DNA of 21,450 bases from UBA2093 sp049454855 (GTDB lineage Bacteria; Actinomycetota; Acidimicrobiia; Acidimicrobiales; Ilumatobacteraceae): NCBI GenBank assembly GCA_049454855.1, contig JBMUAQ010000027.1, positions 1-21,450 of the forward strand, in the 5' to 3' direction. Made by a program: the position numbers and the translations under genes. Below the pieces are notes generated by a model that saw only the letters and a program-made list of their open reading frames with translations, was not told the DNA's origin and made no database searches. This document shows, piece after piece, positions 1-6,539 of the stretch (position 1 is the first letter of the stretch; each line of letters opens with the position of its first letter).

Positions 1-410
1 GAGGCCCATGCGCCGATCTGCGACGCGCGCGGCCTCGATGCGAAGTACGCATCACTTTCCGAGTCGGTGGCACTGCCCACCGTCCCGCGGATGCGCACCT
101 GGCGGTGGATCTGCAGCCATCCGAACACCGCCGACGCAGTGGGTGAAGCGTCCAGGGCGCGGCCCTTTGCGCTGTCGTAGTTGGTGAAGAAGGTGACACC
201 GGCGGAGTCGATGCCGCGCGCCAGCACGATGCGTGAATCGGGCCTGCCGTCACCGTCGAGCGTGGACACCGTCATCGCGTTCGGCTCGGTGCAGCCTGCC
301 TCCTCGGCCTGTGAGTACCAGAGCTGGAGCTGCTCCACCGGGTCATCGAGCAGGTCACCTCGGTCGAGCCCCGCTGTCTCGTACTGGATGCGACGGTCGG
401 CGATGCCCAT
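1..410 (-). CDS. pdxH: Pyridoxamine 5'-phosphate oxidase, N-terminal part (cut by window edge)
   Basis: Cytosolic FMN enzyme that oxidises pyridoxamine/pyridoxine 5'-phosphate to pyridoxal 5'-phosphate. Reading the minus strand from the ATG at 410 gives 136 complete codons open to the window edge. Family landmarks appear in order: an N-terminal RxxY segment (RRIQY), PVEQLQLWYSQA, NAMTVSTLDGDGRPDSR, the FMN/substrate strand RIVLARG (Arg where E. coli has Lys72), FFTNYDSAKGR, FGWLQIHRQVRIRG and YFASRPRASQIGAWAS. The C-terminal half, including the final substrate-binding arginine region, lies outside the window. The start is six bases after the serS stop, so it is probably co-transcribed with serS. 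No strong Shine-Dalgarno sequence is visible. Function is clear from motif order; the 3' end is unknown. Confidence 0.93.
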   Translation of the reverse strand, partial: MGIADRRIQYETAGLDRGDLLDDPVEQLQLWYSQAEEAGCTEPNAMTVSTLDGDGRPDSRIVLARGIDSAGVTFFTNYDSAKGRALDASPTASAVFGWLQIHRQVRIRGTVGSATDSESDAYFASRPRASQIGAWA

Positions 411-416
411 GGGGAA

Positions 417-1709
417 TCAGCGAGGGCGGATCTCGGCCGCCCCGCGCATGTACGGGCGCAGCACCTCGGGCACGGTCACGCTGCCGTCCGGCCGGCGGAA
501 GTTCTCGCAGATCGCAGCCCACACGCGCGGCACGGCAAGGGCCGACCCGTTCAGTGTGTGCGCGATCTCGGTGCCCTTCTGGCCGGCGCGCTTCAGGCGG
601 ATGTCGGCGCGGCGCGCCTGGTAGTCGCTGAACCAGCTGACACTGCTCACCTCCAGCCACGCATCGCAACCGGGTGCATACACCTCGAGGTCGTAGCTGC
701 GGTGGTGACTCTGGCCCATGTCCCCTGTGCAGATCTCGATGATGCGGTACGGGAGACCGAGCCCGGCGATGAGCCGTTCGGCACGGTCGCGCAGCTCGAT
801 CAGCAGTTCGGGTGCCTGCTCCGCCGTGGCGAGCGCGAGGATCTCCACCTTGTCGAACTCGTGCGCGCGGAGCATTCCGCGCGTGTCACGGCCGGCCGAC
901 CCCGCCTCGCGGCGGTAGCAGCTGGTGTGGGCCATGAAACGCATCGGCAGGTGCTCCGCATCCACCACCTCACCCGCGTACATCGAGGTGAGCGGAACCT
1001 CCGCGGTGGGGATGGCCCACAGGTCGTCGCGCTCGATGGCGTATGCATCGTCGGCGAACTTCGGCAGCTGGCCGGTGGCGGTGAGGGTCGTCGTGGTGAC
1101 GAGCGACGGCGGGCGCACCTCCTCGAATGCATCGGCGTTGGAGTCGAGCGCGTACTGGCACAGCGCTCTGGACAGCGTGGCACCGAGGCCGCGCTGCATG
1201 GTGAACATGGCACCCGAGATCTTCACGGCGCGCTCGTTGTCGAGGATCCCGAGCGCGGCAGCAGTCTCCCAGTGCGGCACACGCTGGTGACCGGCGAAGG
1301 TTGCCGGCATGTTGACAGGGCCCTTCACCACTGGGTTGTCGGCGTCGCCCGCACCGTCGGGCACTGCATCGTGGGGAAGGTTCGGTATCCGCAGCAGGCA
1401 CTCGCGCAGGGAATCCTGCACGCCGTCGGCCTCCGCCGACAGCGCGGTCTCCTGCTCACCGAGGGCCCTGCTCTCGGCCTGGAGTGCCTCGGCTTCTGCG
1501 GTCTTCCCCTCGCGACGGAGGCTCCCCACCTGCTTCGACAGGTCGTTCACCCTGCCGCGGATGGTGTCGCGCTGGGCGGTGATCTCGCGGAGTCGCGCAT
1601 CGTGTCGTTCGGCCTCGTCCAGCTGGGCGAGCACCTCGGGCTTGCCCCGGCGCGCGAGGGCGAGCCTCACGGAACCAGGGTCGGAGCGGAGCAGACGGAC
1701 GTCGATCAC
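417..1709 (-). CDS. serS: Seryl-tRNA synthetase
   Basis: Charges tRNA-Ser (and tRNA-Sec where present) with serine, using ATP, in the cytosol. The 430-residue protein has normal family length. Residues about 28-103 form the charged N-terminal helical hairpin that grips the tRNA variable arm. The class II catalytic core follows: TAEVPL at 235-240, motif 2 YRREAGSAGRDTRG at 265-278 and motif 3 LNGSALAVPR at 386-395. The segment VSSVSWFSDYQARR (354-367) matches the serine-site region usually written SSCSNFEDFQARR. The start is GTG at 1709, nine bases after a TAGCCT box, so the mRNA may be leaderless or nearly so. pdxH follows six bases downstream. The gene is divergent from the ABC transporter genes. 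Confidence 0.97.
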   Translation of the reverse strand: MIDVRLLRSDPGSVRLALARRGKPEVLAQLDEAERHDARLREITAQRDTIRGRVNDLSKQVGSLRREGKTAEAEALQAESRALGEQETALSAEADGVQDSLRECLLRIPNLPHDAVPDGAGDADNPVVKGPVNMPATFAGHQRVPHWETAAALGILDNERAVKISGAMFTMQRGLGATLSRALCQYALDSNADAFEEVRPPSLVTTTTLTATGQLPKFADDAYAIERDDLWAIPTAEVPLTSMYAGEVVDAEHLPMRFMAHTSCYRREAGSAGRDTRGMLRAHEFDKVEILALATAEQAPELLIELRDRAERLIAGLGLPYRIIEICTGDMGQSHHRSYDLEVYAPGCDAWLEVSSVSWFSDYQARRADIRLKRAGQKGTEIAHTLNGSALAVPRVWAAICENFRRPDGSVTVPEVLRPYMRGAAEIRPR

Positions 1710-1718
1710 GGCTTTCTC

Positions 1719-1724
1719 AGGCTA
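1719..1724 (-). promoter_or_regulatory. Putative -10 box of serS (TAGCCT)
   Basis: TAGCCT on the minus strand fits the actinobacterial TANNNT -10 form. Nine bases separate it from the GTG of serS, so transcription could begin at or one or two bases before the start codon. No convincing -35 element is seen. Confidence 0.45.
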
Positions 1725-1760
1725 TCCGTCACGGCTTTCGGGGACCGCCTTGTTTCACCG

Positions 1761-1766
1761 TAGCGT
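1761..1766 (+). promoter_or_regulatory. Putative -10 box of the ABC transporter operon (TAGCGT)
   Basis: TAGCGT fits TANNNT and ends eight bases before GTG 1775. This matches the spacing expected for a leaderless mRNA and the spacing seen before several other genes in this window. The upstream in-frame TTG at 1766 overlaps the last base of this box, which argues against that TTG as the start codon. Confidence 0.45.
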
Positions 1767-1774
1767 TGAGATGC

Positions 1775-2674
1775 GTGAACGGTGTCGTGGTCGAGAACCT
1801 CACGGTGCGCTACGGCAGCACGGTCGCAGTGAAGGGGGCGTCGTTCTTCGCCCCCGTCGGCGAGGTCACCGCAGTGCTCGGCCCTAACGGCGCCGGCAAG
1901 ACCAGCACCATCGAGGTGTGCGAGGGCTTCCGACGGGCCGACTCCGGCCACGTCGCGGTGCTGGGCCTCGACCCGGTGTCGGGCAAGCGCGAACTGGTGG
2001 CGCGCATGGGGGTGATGCTGCAGTCGGGTGGCGTGTACCCGAGCGCCCGGGTGCACGATGTGATCGCCCACTTCTGCTCGCTCCACGACCGCGGCATGAA
2101 CGCCGACGACCTGGTGGAGCAGGTCGGGCTCACGCACAGGGCGAGCGCCACGTGGCGACGGCTCTCCGGTGGCGAGCAGCAGAGGGTTTCGCTGGCACTC
2201 GCGCTCGCGGCCCGGCCCGACGTTGCGTTCCTCGACGAGCCCACGAGCGGTGTCGACGTGGACGGTCGCGATCTCATCCGCTCGGTCGTGCGCCACCTCG
2301 CCGACGACGGTTGCACCGTGGTGCTGGCCAGTCACGAACTGGCCGAGGCCGAGAAGGTGTCCGACAACGCGGTGATGTTCCGTGCGGGGCACGTGGTGGC
2401 GCACGGACCCGTGCAGTCGCTGCTGCTGCAGCGCACCTCCGTGCATTTCGTGTCGACACCCGGCATCGACACCGTCGCCCTCTCGGCACACCTCGGTCAT
2501 GGAGTGAACCCACGGGGCAACGGCCGCTACGAGATCGACGCGGTCGGCACACCGCATCTCGTGTCGTCCCTGACGTCGTGGTTGGTGGAGCAGTCGCACC
2601 CGCTGGACGGCCTCGATGCCGGCCGCGAGAACCTCGAGGATGCCTACAGGCGGATCACCGGGACGGCCCCATGA
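1775..2674 (+). CDS. ABC transporter ATP-binding protein (ABC-2 type exporter)
   Basis: Cytosolic ATPase that should power export through the permease encoded next. Starting at GTG 1775, the 299-residue protein has Walker A GPNGAGKT (36-43), Q-loop Gln83, signature LSGGEQQ (130-136), Walker B VAFLDEP (150-156) and switch His187. A roughly 90-residue C-terminal tail follows, as in CcmA/DrrA-like exporters. A longer TTG start at 1766 exists but overlaps the proposed -10 box, so I prefer GTG 1775. Its stop overlaps the permease ATG as ATGA, pointing to translational coupling. Similar ATPase/permease pairs lie near heme/oxidase biogenesis genes in mycobacteria (Rv1457c-Rv1458c), so a link to the nearby cta cluster is possible. 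The substrate cannot be read from the sequence. Confidence 0.93.
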   Translation: MNGVVVENLTVRYGSTVAVKGASFFAPVGEVTAVLGPNGAGKTSTIEVCEGFRRADSGHVAVLGLDPVSGKRELVARMGVMLQSGGVYPSARVHDVIAHFCSLHDRGMNADDLVEQVGLTHRASATWRRLSGGEQQRVSLALALAARPDVAFLDEPTSGVDVDGRDLIRSVVRHLADDGCTVVLASHELAEAEKVSDNAVMFRAGHVVAHGPVQSLLLQRTSVHFVSTPGIDTVALSAHLGHGVNPRGNGRYEIDAVGTPHLVSSLTSWLVEQSHPLDGLDAGRENLEDAYRRITGTAP

Positions 2675-3393
2675 AGCGCATGACCACGCAACTGCGCTCG
2701 GAGGTCATGCTCGTGCTGCGCAACGGCGAGCAGCTGCTGCTCACTCTCGTGATCCCGGTTCTGCTGCTGGTGTTCTTCTCGATTGTCGACGTGCTCCCGT
2801 CGGCGGGGCAGGAACCGGCCGATTTCCTCCTGCCGGGCGTGGTGGCGCTCGCGGTGATGTCCACGGCCATGGTCAGCCTCGGCATCGCCACCGGTTTCGA
2901 ACGCTCGTACCTCGTGCTGAAGCGTCTCGGTGCGACACCGCTCACCAGGGGCGAACTGGTCGTCGCAAAGATGCTGTCGGTGGTGGTGGTCGAGTTGCTG
3001 CAGCTTGTGGTGCTCCTTCCGCTCGGCATCGCCTTGGGCTGGCAACCCGGCGGCACCGTGTTTCTCGCTGTGCCCGCCGTGGCGCTCGGAACGGCGGCGT
3101 TTGCGGGCATCGGGCTCGCACTCGCGGGACGCCTGCGGGGCGAGATCAACCTTGCCGCCCAGAACGGCCTGTACCTGGTGCTCCTGCTGCTCGGGGGAAT
3201 GATGATTCCGCTGACGTCCCTGCCCGGTCCGATGCGCACCGTGTCCGAGGTGTTGCCATCGGCCGCACTCGCCGACATCCTGCGCAACGCTCTCACGGGG
3301 GTGGGCAACCAGCCGACAGCCTCGTGGGCGGTGCTCGCCGTGTGGGCGCTGGCCGCACCGGCGGCCGCCGCGCGGCTCTTCCGCTGGCACTGA
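2671..3393 (+). CDS. ABC-2 type transporter permease
   Basis: Integral membrane partner of the preceding ATPase, 240 residues with about six hydrophobic segments (roughly 20-40, 52-75, 100-125, 130-150, 165-185 and 215-235). The segment RSYLVLKRLGATPLTRGEL (about 75-93) between spans 2 and 3 is the typical ABC-2 coupling region, where '(L)KRLxATPL' recurs. The span-5 region with GGMMIPLTSLPG (about 173-184) and the following SEVLPSAALADILRNAL are also typical of DrrB/ABC-2 permeases. ATG 2671 overlaps the ATPase stop by four bases. Substrate unknown; drug, lipid or heme-related export are all possible. Confidence 0.9.
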   Translation: MKRMTTQLRSEVMLVLRNGEQLLLTLVIPVLLLVFFSIVDVLPSAGQEPADFLLPGVVALAVMSTAMVSLGIATGFERSYLVLKRLGATPLTRGELVVAKMLSVVVVELLQLVVLLPLGIALGWQPGGTVFLAVPAVALGTAAFAGIGLALAGRLRGEINLAAQNGLYLVLLLLGGMMIPLTSLPGPMRTVSEVLPSAALADILRNALTGVGNQPTASWAVLAVWALAAPAAAARLFRWH

Positions 3394-3410
3394 GCATCAA
3401 GTCGTGCTCC

Positions 3411-3416
3411 TAGAGT
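3411..3416 (+). promoter_or_regulatory. Putative -10 box (TAGAGT) for the pentapeptide lipoprotein gene
   Basis: TAGAGT lies in the 29-base gap after the ABC permease and ends six bases before GTG 3423. That is ideal spacing for a leaderless transcript starting on the G of the start codon. No clear -35 element is seen. Confidence 0.5.
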
Positions 3417-3422
3417 GATTCG

Positions 3423-4148
3423 GTGAAGAAGTTGATTGTGGTTGCGTCGCTCTTCCTGGCTGCCTGCGCTGGAACAGAGGCCTCCAAGACAGATCCAACC
3501 ATTGCCGATTCGACAGTCGCGTCCCCGGTGTCCACCACCGGAACAAGCGGTTCCGCGTGCCCGCCTCCCCCCGTCAAGAACACGGAAGGCGACACCTCCG
3601 AGACCGCGTTGATGATGCTCGTGACGGACCCGCAGGGCCCCCTGCAGGAAATGGATCTGAGTGGACTCGATCTTCGTTGGTTCGGTCCTGACCCTGAGAA
3701 CGACCGTCCAACCGAGACCTTCTTCGAGAACATGAGCCTCAAGGGAATGCAGTTGCGGTGGGCCGACATGGAGGGCGTGACTTTCCGCGACGCATCCCTG
3801 AGCGGCGCGAACGCATGCCGTGCGAACTTCACCCGCACCAACCTCGAGGGCGCATACCTGTCCGGGACCAACCTCTCTGGAGCAAACTTCCGTGACGCCG
3901 ACCTCCAGGGGAGCACACTCGACGGGGCGAACCTCAGCGGTGCCTACCTCGTCGGCGCACGGTTCCGCTGGGCGGACCTGACAGGGGCGGTGATGACCGA
4001 CGCGGACCTCTCCGGCGCCAACCTGAACGACGCGAACCTCACGGACGCGAATCTGAAAGGCGCCAACATGAACGGGGCGTTCCTCGTCATGACCAAGTTC
4101 TGCCGGACCACGATGCCCGACGGCGAGGTACTCAACAGCGGTTGTTGA
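3423..4148 (+). CDS. Pentapeptide-repeat lipoprotein
   Basis: Probable membrane-anchored extracytoplasmic protein of 241 residues. Residues 1-15 form a short lipoprotein signal with lipobox LAAC (Cys15 lipidated). A Ser/Thr/Pro-rich linker follows to about residue 52. From about 76 to 224 the sequence follows the five-residue rhythm A(D/N)LxG, for example GANLSGAYL, DADLSGANL and DANLTDANL, which builds a right-handed quadrilateral beta-helix. One stretch (about 84-118) breaks the rhythm. The end, FCRTTMPDGEVLNSGC, is a recurrent terminal motif of this family; its Cys pair (227 and 241) could form a disulfide. Pentapeptide proteins serve diverse, often unknown roles; with a secretion signal, a DNA-gyrase-mimic role is unlikely. 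The GTG start is supported by the adjacent -10 box. It converges on the GNAT gene with a 14-base gap. Confidence 0.92.
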   Translation: MKKLIVVASLFLAACAGTEASKTDPTIADSTVASPVSTTGTSGSACPPPPVKNTEGDTSETALMMLVTDPQGPLQEMDLSGLDLRWFGPDPENDRPTETFFENMSLKGMQLRWADMEGVTFRDASLSGANACRANFTRTNLEGAYLSGTNLSGANFRDADLQGSTLDGANLSGAYLVGARFRWADLTGAVMTDADLSGANLNDANLTDANLKGANMNGAFLVMTKFCRTTMPDGEVLNSGC

Positions 4149-4162
4149 GGTTCACCGAACTT

Positions 4163-4630
4163 TCACGGAGACCAGGTCATCACGGTCACGGGGTGACCGT
4201 TCAGTTCCGCGTCGCGCACCACGGTCCAGCCCATCGAGCCGTACCACGCAACACCTTCCTCGGTGTACAGCCACAGCGGGCCACTTGCGCGCGACATGAT
4301 TCCGCGCACGAGTGCCTCACCGATCCCGCACCGGCGATGCTGCTGCTCCACCCACACGGCTGCCAGCCACGGGCCGGGCTCGTGCGCACCCGGCAACTCG
4401 TCATCGAGCACCATCGACGCAGTGCCGACAATCTCGTCACCGACCATTGCCACAAGTGCGTGCGGAGCATGCGGGCCGGTGCGGTCGGCCTCCGCCCACA
4501 CCTGCAGGTACCACTCCTCGGTGTCGTCCGGGAAGAGATGAGGCCACCCGTTCACGAGCCAGCGCGCCACTCGTCGCCGCAGCGCTGCGTCCGCCGGCAT
4601 GTCGACGACGAGCACGCCCGGGCCCGTCAC
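4163..4630 (-). CDS. GNAT family N-acetyltransferase
   Basis: Cytosolic acyltransferase that moves an acetyl group from acetyl-CoA to an unidentified acceptor amine. The 155-residue protein shows the GNAT core: strands with ALVAMVGDEIVGTASMVLDD (about 58-77), then WLAAVWVEQQHRRCGIGEAL (about 88-107), whose RRCGIG is the acetyl-CoA pyrophosphate loop (Q/R-x-x-G-x-G). The end, LWLYTEEGVAWYGSMGW, matches the motif-B 'LYT...A...Y...GW' signature. The start is GTG 4630, overlapping the ctaG stop in a GTGA junction, so it is probably translated as the last cistron of the oxidase cluster. A functional link with oxidase assembly is only positional. Confidence 0.9.
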   Translation of the reverse strand: MTGPGVLVVDMPADAALRRRVARWLVNGWPHLFPDDTEEWYLQVWAEADRTGPHAPHALVAMVGDEIVGTASMVLDDELPGAHEPGPWLAAVWVEQQHRRCGIGEALVRGIMSRASGPLWLYTEEGVAWYGSMGWTVVRDAELNGHPVTVMTWSP

Positions 4631-5571
4631 GCCGTGGTGTGGGGGTTCTCGGGGGCCGGACGCGTGCGGTTGAACGCGGCCTCCACCTCGGAGAACGTGA
4701 GCGGCTCGTCGGTGCCGGTGACCTCCGCATCGGGCATGCGTCTCGACCGGTCATAGGTCTGCTGGGCGTAGAAGCCGGCCATGAACCGCCTGAAGAAGAT
4801 GAAGATGATGACGCCCCACATGAACACCGAGCCGCCCAGTTTCATGATGCCGCCGGCCGCCTGCTGGTCGGAGATCACGCTGACGCCCCACACGCGGACA
4901 GGGGTGTCGTAGTGCCTGTACACGGGGCCCTCGGCGAACGTCAGCCAGCCCGCGGGAATGGTGGGAACCAGTGACATCGCGAACAGGTAGATCATCTTCG
5001 CCCCGTCGCTCACACGCCACTCGCGCGCCGGACCGCACACGGGGATCCACAGCACGAACGCCGAGGTCACCAGCAGCACGTGCACGAGGTAGTGCACCGG
5101 GCCGTTCGTGGCACTGAGATTCACCACCTGCGGCACATGGGAGCCCATCACCATGAGGTTGTAGACGAGCGCGGCGGCCGCCGGCCTCACCAGGAACCGT
5201 GCGGCGCGCTTCACGCGGCCCTCTCCGATGATGATGCGGAACAGCCACTCGGGTGTGGCCAGCAGTGCTAGCGGCGGCACGAACATGGTCAGGCTCATGT
5301 GCTGGATCATGTGGATGGAGTACAGGTACTCCTCGGCGATGTCATGCATCGGCCAGTCGCTCGACAGCCACAGCAGCACGATCATGAAGGTGAACGTGCG
5401 CACCTGTCTGCGGGTGACCACCTGCCCCTCGGGCGCCACCTTCGGGCCGATCACCCGCACCGCGTACACGTACCCGATCACGAGAGCCGCGATGAGCAGC
5501 CAGATCTCGAGGTGGAGCTGGAACCGCCACGGGTCGGTGTTCAGCGAGATGTCGTATCCGTCGGCGGTCAT
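4627..5571 (-). CDS. ctaG: Cytochrome c oxidase assembly factor, caa3-type CtaG family
   Basis: Polytopic inner-membrane protein of the Caa3_CtaG family, implicated in CuB-site/subunit I maturation of caa3 oxidases. This family is unrelated in sequence to the Cox11-type CtaG of proteobacteria. The 314 residues contain about seven hydrophobic spans (about 23-42, 58-72, 93-110, 125-145, 160-180, 195-215 and 245-265). The conserved block at 71-91 runs from SDWPMHD to SIHMIQH, followed by TMFVPPLALLATPEW; its His and Met residues are candidate copper ligands. The cytosolic tail from about 270 is hydrophilic. ATG 5571 lies 21 bases after the subunit IV gene, and the stop overlaps the GNAT start. 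Position at the end of the cta operon supports the assignment. Confidence 0.92.
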   Translation of the reverse strand: MTADGYDISLNTDPWRFQLHLEIWLLIAALVIGYVYAVRVIGPKVAPEGQVVTRRQVRTFTFMIVLLWLSSDWPMHDIAEEYLYSIHMIQHMSLTMFVPPLALLATPEWLFRIIIGEGRVKRAARFLVRPAAAALVYNLMVMGSHVPQVVNLSATNGPVHYLVHVLLVTSAFVLWIPVCGPAREWRVSDGAKMIYLFAMSLVPTIPAGWLTFAEGPVYRHYDTPVRVWGVSVISDQQAAGGIMKLGGSVFMWGVIIFIFFRRFMAGFYAQQTYDRSRRMPDAEVTGTDEPLTFSEVEAAFNRTRPAPENPHTTA

Positions 5572-5592
5572 CCGCGGACGCTCCCCGTCCGT

Positions 5593-5913
5593 CTAGAGGA
5601 AGAACTTGAACGTGGCAAGGGCCGCGATGTAGCAGAACAACGCGAGACCGAGACCGACGTAGAAGAGCAGACTGAATATGCGGTTGTCGAACTTCAGGTG
5701 CATGAAGTACGACACCACCATCACGAACTTCACGACCATCATGATCATGAGCGAGGGCATGAACAGCGGGCCGAAGTCCACGTAGTAGGTCGACACCTCG
5801 AGTGCGGTGATGGCCGCGAGGATGAGGGCGATCTTGATGTAGCCGGCGTCGGTGAGGCCGTGCTCGTGCCCGTCCCCGTGCTTCTCGGTGTGCTGCTCTG
5901 TCTGTGCGCTCAT
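5593..5913 (-). CDS. Cytochrome c oxidase subunit IV (caa3 small subunit)
   Basis: Small membrane subunit of the caa3 oxidase, 106 residues. A His/Glu-rich cytosolic N-terminus (residues 1-20, with HTEKHGDGHEHG) precedes three hydrophobic spans at about 25-43, 51-70 and 79-103. The motif MVVKFVMVVSYFMHLKFDN in the middle is characteristic of the prokaryotic COX4/caa3-IV family (consensus K...V..ffMHL). The ATG at 5913 is preceded by the good Shine-Dalgarno AAAGGA, seven bases from the start. It lies 14 bases after ctaE and 21 bases before ctaG, in the usual C-D-E-F/IV order. Subunit IV is non-catalytic and stabilises the complex. Confidence 0.93.
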   Translation of the reverse strand: MSAQTEQHTEKHGDGHEHGLTDAGYIKIALILAAITALEVSTYYVDFGPLFMPSLMIMMVVKFVMVVSYFMHLKFDNRIFSLLFYVGLGLALFCYIAALATFKFFL

Positions 5914-5927
5914 CTCGGTTCCTTTGG

Positions 5928-6539
5928 TCAGGCGGGAATCAGGTACACCAGCGTGAAGATCACGATCCACACGATGTCGACGAAGTGCCAGTAGAGACCG
6001 ATGAGCTCGACCACCTCTGACTTCGTGCCCGTGACGCGGTTCTTCTTGATGATGCCCATGAGGGACAGCAGCAGGATCACACCCACCGACACGTGGACGC
6101 CGTGGAATCCGGTGAGCGTGTAGAAGCTGGAGCCGAAGAGGCTGGTGGTGAAGCCGAGACCCTCCCTGTAGAAGGCCGTGAACTCGTACACCTGGCCGCC
6201 GATGAACGTGCTGCCGAGGAGTGCGGTGACCAGCAGCCACAGGTTCGTCTTCTTGTCGTCCCCGCGCTGTGCGGACGACACTGCCAGCACCATGGTGAGC
6301 GACGACATCAGCAGAACGAAGCTGCTCACCGAGGTGAACGGGATGTCGTAGATGGCCGAGGGATGCGGGCCGTCGGACACGCGGCCCCGGTACAGCATGT
6401 AGGTGGAGATGAGGCCGCCGAACAGGAGGCACTCGGACCCGAGGAACAGCCACATCGCCAGCTTGTTGTTGGACAGGCCGGTGGACGTGTGGTGGCCATG
6501 GTCAGCGCCATGGTCGGTGTGGACGGCGACGTCAGCCAA
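5928..6539 (-). CDS. ctaE: Cytochrome c oxidase subunit III
   Basis: Non-catalytic core subunit of the heme-copper oxidase. I start it at TTG 6539, giving 203 residues, the normal length. That TTG follows AAGGAG by ten bases; the longer in-frame start would run far into ctaD, and the first ATG lies inside the first membrane helix. An N-terminal His-rich segment (HTDHGADHGHH, 7-17) precedes about five spans. Subunit III hallmarks are intact: WLFLGSE with Glu36, QVYEF with Glu119, TGFHGVHV (143-150) and LYWHFVDIVW (182-191). It overlaps the ctaD stop by eight bases, implying coupled translation. These intact residues are the internal reference for judging the divergent III-like gene at 10920-11525. 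Confidence 0.95.
   Translation of the reverse strand: MADVAVHTDHGADHGHHTSTGLSNNKLAMWLFLGSECLLFGGLISTYMLYRGRVSDGPHPSAIYDIPFTSVSSFVLLMSSLTMVLAVSSAQRGDDKKTNLWLLVTALLGSTFIGGQVYEFTAFYREGLGFTTSLFGSSFYTLTGFHGVHVSVGVILLLSLMGIIKKNRVTGTKSEVVELIGLYWHFVDIVWIVIFTLVYLIPA

Noticed and set aside
558..1763. A 401-codon plus-strand frame opposite serS
   Set aside because: It lies entirely against serS, which has all class II synthetase motifs; the antisense product shows no family features.
3423..4148. Short tandem DNA repeat or CRISPR-like array in the pentapeptide gene
   Set aside because: The periodicity is 15 bases and reflects A(D/N)LxG codons in an open frame, with no identical repeats or spacers.
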